From: Diphasiastrum complanatum
Lineage: Eukaryota; Streptophyta; Lycopodiopsida; Lycopodiales; Lycopodiaceae
Length of the DNA stretch: 64,000 nt
Assembly: GCA_029204225.1 (NCBI GenBank)
Contig: CM055114.1
Span: 15,309,624 to 15,373,623, forward strand
Direction of reading: 5' to 3'
Positions 54,801-63,249 of the stretch are shown here, one piece after another; within the stretch, counting starts at the first letter, position 1, and every line of letters starts with the position of its first letter. Both the position numbers and the translations under genes were made by a program. The notes under the pieces were generated by a model. The model ran no database searches. It was not told the origin of the DNA and saw nothing but the letters and a program-made list of their open reading frames with translations.

Positions 54801-55381
54801 GTTCAATCTTACTCCTACTCATCCTAACTGCCCTCCTTCCTTTTCATGTAAATCACTCTCTCAAGTAGTCTACAGAAAATGAATTTTTTTTCAATAGTCT
54901 GCATTCTTGCACTGATTGTCACTACAGTCTACATTTTTACTCAGGAATTTCCACAGGCAAAAAACCCAACATTGTCACCTTCGGGCCATCCTGAGCAACT
55001 AAGTGTTTTGCAACACTTGTGTTAACTCAGTTTTTCAGGCCACTTCTGACACTTCCATAAATGCGACACTGCTTCGCATAAAATGCGAAAAATGCGAAGA
55101 AGACGACACTCTACAGAGATACACAGGATTCCAAGTACAGACTGTCGACGTCTTCACGCTCCAATAATAACTGTTCTAATTAGTCAGTTAATCAGTTGTT
55201 AAGCGATCTTTTATACGCCAAGACAAAATAATACAAGATCTTCCAGTTGCTATATAAGTAAATGAGCGATTGAAGAAAGATAGAGATTTAAAAGTTTGAT
55301 TCGTCAGATGATACATGAGATATACGGAGATCTACAACCAAAATTGGTCTTTCAGTAGCTGACCCCTCAGAGTTAATGATC

Positions 55382-55463
<82 letters not shown>

Positions 55464-55742
55464 TCAGCAGTGATGGAGAAAACGAGTTTCTTGCCTTTTG
55501 ATTGGGCCACGTTTGCCCTAAACTTTATTTGAAGGGCATTCGAAGTGCATTTGAAATGCTTGAAAATGACAGGTGACTTTAGAAATTCATAGAAAGAAGT
55601 TTTTATAAAGAGATAAAGGTATAAAAGGGCAAGAGAGAGAAGGAGAGGCGTGCATAGGAAAGAGAGAGACACTGCTTTTTAATCTTTTAGGGTTTTTTAA
55701 GGGGTTTTTTTAGGTTTTACATGAAACCTAGCAATAATGTGA

Positions 55743-55828
<86 letters not shown>

Positions 55829-58800
55829 AATATTCAGAGCGATAACTATTGTCTTATTTCTTTTAGTAGGATCACGCGCTTATCAATGCTATTGCATTGT
55901 GGTCTGATCGTTGTTTTTACAGCACTAATATACAGATTCGTTGTTGTTCCATTTCCTTACATTCTTGTTGAATGTTAAGTAGCTCTCACTCTTCTTCCGC
56001 AATATCATAGACAAGGAAAATTGTTGCAAACCATTTGCAAAATCTTCTCCATTGTTCTTCAAGCTCACCTGTCGCGAAACTATCTCGAATAGTTTGCGAA
56101 ATATTCTAGATTTCTTCTTCAAGCTCAAGAATTATCATCTGTCGCGAACAATTCACGAAAGACGAAAATGTCGCGAGGAGACAAGTGTTGCGGACAATTC
56201 GTGAAACACGAAGTTGTAAACAGTTAGATATCTACTGTTACAGCATTGAAATGCCAAAAGACCTGTCCTGTAGCAATATAAATACATGTGCACTACTCGT
56301 TGTAGCACACTCACTCAATCAGATACACAACAACGAGATAAAACAACAAGAGATGTATATTGATGAATCAGATCCAGAGTTATAAAAATTCGGTTTTGAT
56401 CAATAGCTTCTTAATGTCTAAATTGTCTTAAGTTGTTTCTTACTTCCACATATAATTTCTGCACGCATATTCAATCAGAACTAATATTGTTCTATTAGTA
56501 CATAGATCAGAAACAGTCCCGATTGAAGACACTGATATTAGTTTGATTTATTCAAACTTTCATCATGTTCTCTGTGGAAGAATAATTAATATTTCTTCCT
56601 ACAGTTGGTAGTTTATCCAACTCCTTCCCTGTCTCTATCTCAGAGGCCTTGAACTTGGTAACTCATCCACCCCTCGAGGACTCATGCGGATGTTGATGCA
56701 AAAAGCTTTGGATCTGGTCCTCGATGGTGATCGGTTTTTGAAACAAAGACCTGGGCCTTGGCCTTGATGTGGATGGACCTTCTTTTATGGCCTGGACATC
56801 TGGTATATCTTGGGTTTCTGCCCCATTCAAACATGTATCCATGCCTCCTTGATCTTGGTGTTGAGGCAAGAACTGCGGTATCACAGGAACTGGAATCTGA
56901 GGGTCGGCGCCCAACACTTGAGTGGCTACCTTTTCGTAATCTTTGATGATCATTTTTGCCTTTGCCAACTCAGTGGTTGCCCTATGTTTGAGTTTATCAA
57001 ATCTTTTTTGAAACCCTACCAATGAAGTGCGGTAGGCATTTATAGATTGCATCCATGTATTAATTACAATAAATGTTTGTCATCTAATTAGGCAAGGCAT
57101 TGAACTTGGAAGTATTGGCTTGAGATGACAATGTGTGCCAGAAAAGGATGTGTATAGCTAGTGTTAACAAGAGCAGTAAATTCTTTCCTTCTAATACAAA
57201 GATGACGTGGACCCATCCATCGCTGCCAGCCCGAGTGGCGTAGGCTAGGTGAGCGAGACATTTGGATTAGGAGAATTAGGAAGGATGGGAGCTTCATCAA
57301 GATAAATCCCAGACTCAAACTCCTTAGAATCAACTGAATGAAAATGAACAACAGCGGATTGAGAAGATGGGTGTGTGCAATTTCTGGAAAAGCGATCTGG
57401 AGTTTTACGCTTAAGAGCTTTTTGATATGGATTTCATGCATCTCTTCATTAGAACGACGATGAAAAATAACAGGATGAGTTGAAGGGGAAGAATGAGGAG
57501 TATACTGGGTAACAGGAGATGAACGGGGTGTAGGAGAAAAATGTGGGCGTGGTGGCAAGTGATCAAAATATTTGTGCTGAAGAGTACTAGCAAGTTACAT
57601 AGCTTGAGATAAATATGTAGGACGAAAAGAAGCAACATAATAGCAAAGGCTCTTCTAAGGCCAGCAATGTATCTAGAACAGTCTCATCCATAGGTGATTC
57701 AAGAAAAAGATAAGAAAATTCAACAAGTTTCACCATAATCAAGTATATTACCCGTTTGTTGAAGTGTGTGAAAAAGATCTTGCTGAGTGGGATGCCAAGT
57801 AGAATCGATAATGGCTTGACGAAGAGCAGTGGTAGATAAATGATTAGTTGAACTTTATCACGAAAATCACAGTGCACACAATATAGAGTTGGGAGCAGAT
57901 GGTGCTGGATAGGAATGGGTGGAACAGGGGTGGATCCAAGGAGCAGCTTGGAAAGCATGTGAAGGAGAACGAGGTGAAGGTAGCTGTTGAGCATCAAAAG
58001 CTTGTGCATTGGCAATGTTGATATGAGAAGGGATATTAGCAAAATTGAGTTGGATATTATCAAGCGCAAAAGCATGATCATCCAAAAGGGCAGCAATGTC
58101 CTCAGTACTATAGGAGGCCCGTGTGGTGCTATCATCGGCATGATAGCAAAGTGATAAGAAAAAACAAACAAGGGCAGGAAACAACGAGTTTCTAATAAAA
58201 AATAAAAATTAAAAGAAAAAAACATAGGCGTTGTAAAAGTTAGGACTTATGCAAAGATACCTACAAAAGAGTGCCACCAAAAGTGGTGTTGGAACAATGA
58301 AAGATAGGTGCCGGAAAGGATAGAAAACAGCCAAGGTGGACACAGAATAGTGAAGTGGTTTTTTTTTCAACAAGTTTAGCGGAAGAACTTTTGATACTGT
58401 CCGCTAAAGGTCCACTAGAAGAAATGGACTTTTGGTTTAGGTTAGCACTCCGACCAAGGAAGGAAAGTGCTATGATACCAAGTCAAGAATGCCCTATCCA
58501 GTTGATTAGGCATCTAGTCATTCCCAATAGTAGACCAATACTATTAGGAATATGCATCCAGTTCCTAAATTTTGTACTTTATTGAAGAGTTGAAAATATG
58601 CCACATATGCATAAATAAAGGCAAAACTCCACAATTATTTTAGATTGCAAGGAAAAGCATGGACTTTGCCTACTTTCTATGTATGTTAATAAAATGACAC
58701 TTTACTAGTGCATGTATATGGTTACAACATTTAGTGACCTAGTAGCCGAGCTTTCTTTATTTCTCCCAAACTTGTACGTAATATGGGTGCACTTTAGCCT

Positions 58801-59844
58801 TCTTAAGACCTCAAATTCATATGTCATAGTTTCTTATTATATTTCTACAATTATGAACTATCCTCATTCACATGCAAGTCAATCCTAATAGAATTCATTT
58901 ACGCATTGTAAACTAAAATTGTTTGGGCTATGTTGTTCACTTGTTAAGCTTCAATACACAGAAGAGCTTGTTTCAAACTTGAAGTACATTGAAATCTTTG
59001 TGAACTTTGTGGCAAGTTGGAATCAATTAGATGATGCTAGTAATAACGATTTCATATACATGCTTTCTTTGTATAGCTAAAGTGGATCCATAAAATTTGT
59101 GGGAGTGACCATACTATTTCAACTATAAGGTTGATTGCAGATGTTGGAGCATGGGAGCAAGTAACTCAATCTAGGCACTCACCTTTCAACTCAATGCAGG
59201 TGCATCTATCTTCCTTTTAGTATGAAGTAAATCAACTTTTTTTGTTTGTATACACATAAATGGGAATTGCACGAAAGGAAGTAATCTAGGGCTTGTAAGC
59301 TTCAACATGTTGCTATTTTCTTTTCAATATTGCCTTAATCAGCATTCATGAAAACTCATTGCTAACTATCTTTGTCTAGTATCAAGGGTTATTGCTCATT
59401 AGATAACAACTTGCTTGTGTTGCATGATCAACCTTTTTCTGATACTAATGTCCTTTCCATGTTATGACTCCCTTCTTGGCTTGATTTTTGATGGCTACTA
59501 CCATTTGAGATAGATCAGTAGCATTGTAAAGCTAACTATTCTCATGCTTTTCACCCTTTGAGCTAGAAAGTACTATCCATTTACAACTTATACACAGGTT
59601 TCTTTTGGAAGCTATTGTGGCCTTGTATAAGATCAATTGTGCCGTTGATTTTTAGCTTTAGATGCTCACTTACCAAGGATATGCTCATGGCCGTTGTACT
59701 TTCCATGATATGACTATAAATATGCGGCTTCTAGTCTTATTTATGTCCTATTGTGGCACTAATAGGAATTCAACAGGTGTGGGATTACACAGGTCTAGCC
59801 TATACACGATACAAGGCTGAAGATCTTAGTGAGAGTGCTCTTGG
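36808..59844 (+). CDS. COQ6: COQ6-type ubiquinone biosynthesis monooxygenase, 5' part
   Basis: Flavin-dependent hydroxylase of ubiquinone synthesis, acting in mitochondria. Coding exons with GT-AG borders are 36808-36942, 37489-37585, 45804-45941, 59141-59199 and 59777-59844, all in frame; the gene runs past the window. The N-terminus is Arg/Ser-rich with few acids ([14 protein letters not shown]), as in a mitochondrial presequence. Next comes the FAD-binding beta-alpha-beta motif [20 protein letters not shown], then [39 protein letters not shown] and [12 protein letters not shown], the block order of plant COQ6. Introns are 546, 8218, 13199 and 577 bases, then over 4.1 kb. The two longest are filled with retrotransposons. 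The first donor (GAG/gtctcc) is weak. No stops occur in the exons, so it is probably functional. Only the first third or so of the protein is in view. Confidence 0.9.
37879..38131 (-). repeat. 3' LTR of the intronic copia
   Basis: 253 bases, agttaagaaaac to ctattttaact. Plus-strand ctctccctcaa next to it is the complement of a polypurine tract (TTGAGGGAGAG). Confidence 0.93.
38223..38759 (-). pseudogene. Copia RNase H
   Basis: Shows [75 protein letters not shown] and ADIFTKAL, the full copia RNase H signature. It is open over 178 codons but separated from RT by a stop region, so it can only be part of a broken polyprotein. Confidence 0.92.
38876..39423 (-). pseudogene. Copia reverse transcriptase, C-terminal part
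   Basis: A short frame (39423-39220) gives [11 protein letters not shown]. The main frame 39361-38876 gives [18 protein letters not shown] and the catalytic [10 protein letters not shown]. These blocks are contiguous in an intact element, so two frame changes separate them here. Confidence 0.9.
39374..40570 (-). pseudogene. Copia integrase C-terminus and RT N-terminus
   Basis: Starts at [16 protein letters not shown] (integrase C-terminal side, after the catalytic core) and passes [13 protein letters not shown] and an acidic linker. It then enters RT ([37 protein letters not shown]). The integrase DD residues that should precede it are missing. It ends in a frameshift just before MDVKSAF. 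Confidence 0.9.
40501..42081 (-). pseudogene. Copia gag, protease and integrase N-terminus
   Basis: A 526-codon open frame: gag ([18 protein letters not shown]), zinc knuckle [14 protein letters not shown] (about 41368-41315), protease [12 protein letters not shown] (about 41192-41150) and GAG-pre-integrase block [25 protein letters not shown] and [10 protein letters not shown] follow. It then reads YYCMTFIG and stops after a deletion junction near 40510-40525, where FIDDYSR-like integrase core should follow. Confidence 0.93.
42082..43309 (-). other. Untranslated leader of the intronic copia
   Basis: About 1.2 kb between PBS and gag ATG. It contains a GGGCGCCC palindrome at 42871-42878 and GGCCGCCC variants near 42790 and 42830. 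It is related to the leader at 11.0-12.4 kb. Small frames in it look like chance. Confidence 0.7.
43310..43321 (-). promoter_or_regulatory. Primer-binding site of the intronic copia
   Basis: The minus strand reads TGGTATCAGAGC directly after the 5' LTR end (CTTAACT), a perfect match to the plant initiator-Met primer site. Confidence 0.9.
43322..43563 (-). repeat. 5' LTR of the intronic copia
   Basis: 242 bases. Lacks 11 bases present in the other LTR (around ctagaactaag). Same termini and TTAAC flank at 43564-43568. Confidence 0.93.
43569..45803. other. Remainder of the 8.2-kb COQ6 intron
   Basis: Intronic sequence between the copia insertion and the exon at 45804. No domain-bearing frame was recognised. 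An AT-only tract lies at 44764-44826 (ttattt repeats). The acceptor is caatgcag at 45803. Confidence 0.6.
44764..44826. repeat. AT-rich low-complexity tract
   Basis: Runs of ttattt and aaattt with almost no G or C, inside the COQ6 intron. Confidence 0.85.
45942..47100. other. COQ6 intron sequence, no gene recognised
   Basis: Follows the donor at 45942 (AAAG/gttaga). No frame with a known domain. A gattcagccgattcgaatc string at about 46960 recurs in changed form near 60340 (aaccagccgattcgatgg). Confidence 0.5.
47110..47842 (-). mobile_element. Short internal region of a minus-strand LTR element
   Basis: Lies directly inside the primer-binding site next to the 47861-48298 LTR. One open frame (47612-47349) encodes a charged 87-residue product ([31 protein letters not shown]) that I do not recognise; the HITHFF/HITQFF echo is notable. 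The left end near gaattagaattagaa (47120) is uncertain. It could be a small non-autonomous element. Confidence 0.4.
47861..48298 (-). repeat. LTR with primer-binding site, inner copy of a tandem pair
   Basis: Begins tgttacaatctcg and ends cttctcaaca. At its left lies minus-strand TGGGTATCAGAGCC (47846-47859), so it is the 5' LTR of a minus-strand element. Confidence 0.65.
48321..49065 (-). repeat. LTR with primer-binding site, outer copy of a tandem pair
   Basis: Begins tgttagactccc and ends aatgcccaaca. Minus-strand TGCTATCAGAGCC (48306-48318) adjoins it. Only about seven bases separate that site from the neighbouring LTR end at 48298, and the two LTRs are unrelated in sequence. Confidence 0.65.
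49304..50434 (+). repeat. 5' LTR of the intronic plus-strand copia
   Basis: About 1.13 kb, TGTTAGAAATAAT to ATTCTTAACA, with the primer-binding site one base later. It shares the block taggttactttgacccaaa and tgtgtaacca with the LTR at 60781-61230, so the two elements belong to related families. No 3' partner LTR was found in the window. Confidence 0.8.
50436..50447 (+). promoter_or_regulatory. Primer-binding site of the plus-strand copia
   Basis: TGGTATCAGAGC, a perfect initiator-Met site, one base after the LTR. Gag ATG follows only 24 bases later at 50472, so this element has almost no leader. Confidence 0.9.
50472..51161 (+). pseudogene. Copia gag
   Basis: From ATG 50472: [47 protein letters not shown] and the [20 protein letters not shown] block. 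Stops lie near 50507, 50746 and 51157. The open piece is 50862-51158. The following frame continues into the zinc knuckles. Confidence 0.85.
51174..53072 (+). pseudogene. Copia zinc knuckles, protease and integrase
   Basis: 51174-51941 has two CCHC knuckles ([28 protein letters not shown]), protease [12 protein letters not shown] and the [14 protein letters not shown] block, then a stop. 51975-52556 has [20 protein letters not shown] and integrase core residues in [17 protein letters not shown] and [11 protein letters not shown] frameshift near 52510-52556 leads to 52510 onward ([29 protein letters not shown] and a Gln-rich linker). The element is cut at about 53073 before RT by an antisense LINE piece. 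The integrase catalytic triad is preserved though the polyprotein is broken. Confidence 0.9.
53073..54390 (-). pseudogene. LINE endonuclease fragment
   Basis: The minus strand has the apurinic-type endonuclease blocks in order: [12 protein letters not shown] (54372), [31 protein letters not shown] and LTGDFNAKT (about 53930-53905). A degenerate tail follows to about 53073. The reverse transcriptase that should follow is absent. This is the 5' part of ORF2 and not the 3' part usually kept by truncated LINE insertions. It interrupts the plus-strand copia. Stops are numerous. Confidence 0.85.
54530..54775 (+). pseudogene. Copia RNase H C-terminus
   Basis: Reads [39 protein letters not shown], very close to the 25.4-25.5 kb copia ([13 protein letters not shown] versus [13 protein letters not shown]). 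It therefore belongs with the 20.6-25.5 kb family and perhaps not with the 49.3-53.1 kb element to its left. Confidence 0.85.
54783..54793 (+). promoter_or_regulatory. Polypurine tract
   Basis: TTAAGGGGGAG directly before the LTR start TGTTGGAG at 54794, the standard position for plus-strand priming. Confidence 0.8.
54794..55340 (+). repeat. 3' LTR of a copia element
   Basis: Starts TGTTGGAGTTC after the polypurine tract. The end is taken near tctacaacca (about 55340) and is uncertain. An inner part carries repeated atgcga motifs (55060-55100). It is homologous in reverse orientation to 20401-20580. Confidence 0.65.
55384..55460. repeat. (AG)n microsatellite
   Basis: Uninterrupted dinucleotide run of about 77 bases within a COQ6 intron. 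Confidence 0.97.
55746..55826. repeat. (AG)n microsatellite
   Basis: Second uninterrupted run of about 81 bases, 286 bases after the first, in the same phase of strand composition. Confidence 0.97.
56050..56400. repeat. TCGCGA-rich, LTR-like segment
   Basis: gttcttcaagctcacctgtcgcgaa near 56058 is echoed by ttcttcaagctcaagaat and ctgtcgcgaa near 56118-56143. tgtcgcga occurs three times. A TATA-like caatataaatac at about 56274 precedes a stretch resembling an LTR R region. Probably a solo LTR; ends unresolved. Confidence 0.4.
56640..58480 (-). pseudogene. Gag-like remnant of a minus-strand LTR element
   Basis: A primer-binding-site variant (plus gctatgatacca, 58469-58480) abuts an agtcaag LTR-like end at 58481, close to the agttaag end of the 37.9-43.6 kb copia. 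Minus-strand frames inside (58184-57867 with [20 protein letters not shown]; 57052-56663 with [18 protein letters not shown]) lie where gag should be, but I recognise no domain in them. The hydrophobic frames at 58225-57411 look like off-frame readings. A LINE ORF1 origin is an alternative. Confidence 0.4.
58481..59140. other. LTR-like start, then COQ6 intron end
   Basis: The first few hundred bases may be the LTR of the preceding remnant (agtcaag start, ataaataaagg polyadenylation-like signal at about 58612). No matching far end was found. The last part is ordinary intron with acceptor ttgattgcag at 59140. Confidence 0.4.
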
Positions 59845-60780
59845 GTAAGCTTTTTTTGAACCACTTTTACTTTGTATGGACTCATGAATTGGTTCTATTA
59901 ATTTCTCTGTCCTGAATTGTTGGTCATAGAAGCTTGCAAATAGTGTAGAAGGAACAAACTACTTTTAGCCTCACTACAACAAACTTCAAGTATCTATTGA
60001 CCATAAGAATCCAATTTTGCATGCAACATTGAAAAAGTCCTAAAGTAAAAGTGAAGACATGAATTAATGGCCTTACTATATTGAAGATGGTTCTTTTAAT
60101 TATATGTTCCGATCAAACCAACATGAAAGAAAGAAAGAAAGCTTTATTAATCTCTTTGAGGTACCAAAAGGTATAGTACATGTCAAGTATGTTTTGGCCA
60201 CTAGGGAGCATAATTATGGCTCTTGTACATCTAAAAATGACATAATCGATTGAAAAAAAATACATAATGATGTCTCTCTACTATGAGCGTGGCCTGAGAC
60301 TGAAGAAATCGGAGATGGCAATGTTTAAATACCCGGTTTGAACCAGCCGATTCGATGGTACGAATTGCGTTTGAATCGGATGGGCCAAGTTCGAACCGTC
60401 GAACTGGTTTTAGGGTTTTTGTATTTTTATTGAAATTTGATTCTTTCCGAGGCTTAATCATGATTCACATTACCAAGACATGCATAAATTGATGCATAAG
60501 CTCCGAGTAAATTGTAATCAATGATCATTCAAATCAGACAAGGCATTTACCTGGTGGAATGGATTATGGGACCTTAATGGTCATTGGTAAAGAATGCCAC
60601 AGTTAGCGTCTAGTGGACTGTGGATGGATTGATACACTGGCTACATAGTGCAAACTCCCAAACTTGGGGGAGAGCATGGATTTCGAATATGCCCAATGGT
60701 TGGAACTTGGAACTTGGGCAATGGGTATTGAGTCTGATTTCTAGACTGTGGCAAACTGTATCCTATTCAATATTAGAATA
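59845..60780. other. COQ6 intron, no gene recognised
   Basis: Begins with the donor gtaagc at 59845. No further COQ6 exon was seen in the rest of the window, so the next exon lies beyond 64000. A short (gaaa)n run lies at 60126. Confidence 0.5.
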
Positions 60781-61230
60781 TGTTAATGGATATGCTATGT
60801 TAATAAAAAAACTCTAGGTTACTTTGACCCAAAAGGTCAAGATATGTGTAACCATTGGTTATTTCTCTATTGGCCAAGTTAAGTTAGTATTGGGCCCCCA
60901 TGTAGAAACTCATGAGTCCAAATGACATTGTTAATAAAAGACCCTAACTTAGAAGTAGGGGCTTGTTGGTTTTTATTAAGTAACTTGGTGGTGAAGTTAG
61001 GTTAGACCTAATGAAGCTTGTAGAAGAAGTTAGGTTATTTGGACACTGCCCTAATGTTGGGTAAGCTAGAAATGTATGTCACTTCTTCATTATTCATGAA
61101 TGCAAGTATAGATCTATTCTTCCTGGAAAGGAGAGAGTCTCTAAGGAGGGCGACCAGCCATCTCCTCCTCCATGTATGTTTGAGATTCGTTATGTTGAAT
61201 GCTTTGCTGTTTGGCTTATGATTTCCTACA
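60781..61230 (+). repeat. 5' LTR of a second intronic plus-strand copia
   Basis: TGTTAATGG to TTTCCTACA, about 450 bases, followed directly by a primer-binding site. It shares a block with the 49304-50434 LTR (ggttactttgacccaaaa, tgtgtaacca) but is much shorter. Confidence 0.75.
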
Positions 61231-61242
61231 TGGTATTAGAGC
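61231..61242 (+). promoter_or_regulatory. Primer-binding site
   Basis: TGGTATTAGAGC, one base from the canonical initiator-Met site, immediately after the LTR. Confidence 0.8.
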
Positions 61243-61938
61243 CTTTTGTGGAATCTGGATGCCTGCTGCCCAGCGCCCATCTATATGCTATCTCTCTCCC
61301 CTTTCGTCGCGAAAAATTAGCTCTAGTCTGATTTTTACAAGTGGTGATCTGATCTTCAGCCTAATAGCAGTTTTGGTGGATGTTTGGAAGGCGCTACAAC
61401 ATTTTGGAAGGTCTACAGGAGGGCGCCCATCTACATCAAGTTTTAGTGTCCAAACGACACTTTTCGGTTGAGATTTTGAGATTTGTTTGTTGGCAGGAGG
61501 GCGCCCTACTATACCTAATTTGTGTGTGATTAGACACACTTTTGCTGCTGATTTTTTTCAGATTTGGTCCTTAAAGCCATTTTTGGTGTCTAAAAGAGGC
61601 ACATTTTGTTACTGAAAATTCAGATTTCAGTTATGCATTCGAAGGAGGCAAATTTGTTTTGTTGTTGGGTGCTTATCTTCCTTGCTGATTTTCAGTAGGG
61701 CAGCTATCTTCATTTGTTCCTTACAGTAGGGCGCCCACTTCCAGTGGTGGTGATGAGCCTTCTACTTCAGATTATTGAGCAGATCTCTTTTAGTATTTGG
61801 AGATCTATTTGTGCTCATTTTCAGCTTTCAGGTTGTTGTTTTTGCAAGTAGTTTGTGTTGCTGAAAATTTCAGATCTACCGTTTTCAGATCTGTGGCTAT
61901 ATTTCAGATCTACTTCAAGCTATTTTACTTCTCTTATC
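61243..61938 (+). other. Copia leader with repeated GGGCGCCC palindromes
   Basis: Untranslated region between PBS and gag. GGGCGCCC occurs at 61421-61428, 61499-61506 and 61729-61736, each after an (c)agg or agta purine stretch. Decayed versions lie near 61271 (cagcgccc) and 61697 (tagggcagc). The spaced repetition suggests a reiterated leader module. Confidence 0.7.
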
Positions 61939-62430
61939 ATGGCAAGAGAGTCTGAAGCTATTGGAGCTTCGTTTTATGAAAATAGGTTGGATGCATCCAA
62001 CTCCTTATGGAGTTATATGATCAAGAACCTGCTCATATCGAAAGGCTTGTGGGAGGTTGTCAGTGGTGAAGATGAGAGGCCTACTTCTATTGCTCCTGCT
62101 ACACCTGCTAGGCCAAGCTCATCTACGGTTTCATCTTCAACGGCACCTTCGGAGGATCAAAGGAATGGGATAGGAGGATGCTCAAGCCCATTCCGTGATT
62201 GCATTATTTGTGAAGAGATCTATTTTGCCTCATGTTAGATCTTGCCAAACTTCGAAGAGCGAGGGTTCTATTTCTTTGGAACCAACTTTCCAATTTGAAG
62301 ATGCATGAAGGTGAGTCTATTTTCGATCACTTGACGAAGATCAAGGATCTTAGGGAGGAGCTTTTAAATATTGATGAGGTCATTGAGTTACTCCTTGAGG
62401 GGAAACTCAAATCACTTTTGATGAGCTAGT
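61939..62430 (+). pseudogene. Copia gag remnant
   Basis: ATG 61939: ENRLDASNSLWSYMIKNLLI then KGLWEVVSG, typical of copia gag. The frame at 62232-62429 continues with LFLWNQLSNLKMHEGESIFD and KIKDLREELL. Frame changes and a Ser/Thr/Pro-rich insertion-like stretch (about 62085-62150) break it. Confidence 0.75.
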
Positions 62431-62465
62431 GGGCCTTCTTCTATAAGAAGAGCAAATGCGTAACA

Positions 62466-63245
62466 ATGTCTCATTGGGAGATACTCAAGAATAAGTCTAT
62501 TTTATTTAGTACTCTTCTTCAAAATGATGAGATTGAGCATTTGTTTGGAGAGAAGTCTTCATCTCTTGAAGAAACTTCTAATTCATCACATACCTCTTTG
62601 AGGGACAGCTTAGATGAAGCCATTATTGATGCATTTCTTGACAATGTGCCGAATTTTTTTGTTGAAGATGTGAACCGGCAGGTTCAGCCATCTTCTTTGG
62701 TTCATTTGAAGCCCAATATACATCAAGAACAGTCCATTTTGCTTTGGGAATAGCCTGCGGAAGATTGTGGACAGCAAGGTCCAGTTTTACGACACTTGGG
62801 ACAACCAAGTAATGCAAAAGGTAAGTCTGTTGGACAGCCCATAACAGCCCCGAAGCAGCTGTTGGAAACTTTGCGGGACAGCAAAGTAGAGTGTTACTAT
62901 GAAGGGAAGACACATGCTTCCTTAAAATCAGTACCTCATGCTGATTTTTCAGATTTTACACTTATTTCTCAGATTGCTGTTGTAGCAATGCCTATTTTAT
63001 GTGAGCAGGTCAATGGAAATAAGGTTTGGGAGGACGCAATGCAAAAAGAGTATGGCTCTCTTTTTAAGAATAAGGTCTTGGATCTTGTTTGTTTTCCTCA
63101 TGGTAAGAAAACTTTTGGAATCAAGTGGGTATCTAAGTTCGAAGACAAGTCCGATGGTCGACTTGTTGCCAAGAGTGCCTTGGCTGCCCACCATGGATGG
63201 AGTATGCATCTACCTGTCATTGTAGATGAAGCTCTATTTCGCTGA
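62466..63245 (+). pseudogene. Copia linker and RT N-terminus, truncated
   Basis: After a charged linker (62466-62753), the frame 62796-63245 has WEDAMQKEYGSLFKNKVLDLV, GKKTFGIKWVSKFEDKSDG and RLVAKSALAAHHGWSMH, the RT start of copia with an internal deletion. Protease, integrase and catalytic RT are missing. The gag-to-RT jump means most of pol is deleted. Confidence 0.75.
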
Positions 63246-63249
63246 CGAC

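Noticed and set aside
57587-58225. 212-codon hydrophobic minus-strand frame, looking like a membrane protein
   Set aside because: A more acidic, gag-like frame overlaps it beside a primer-binding site, and the hydrophobic product has low-complexity Leu/Ile runs typical of an off-frame reading.
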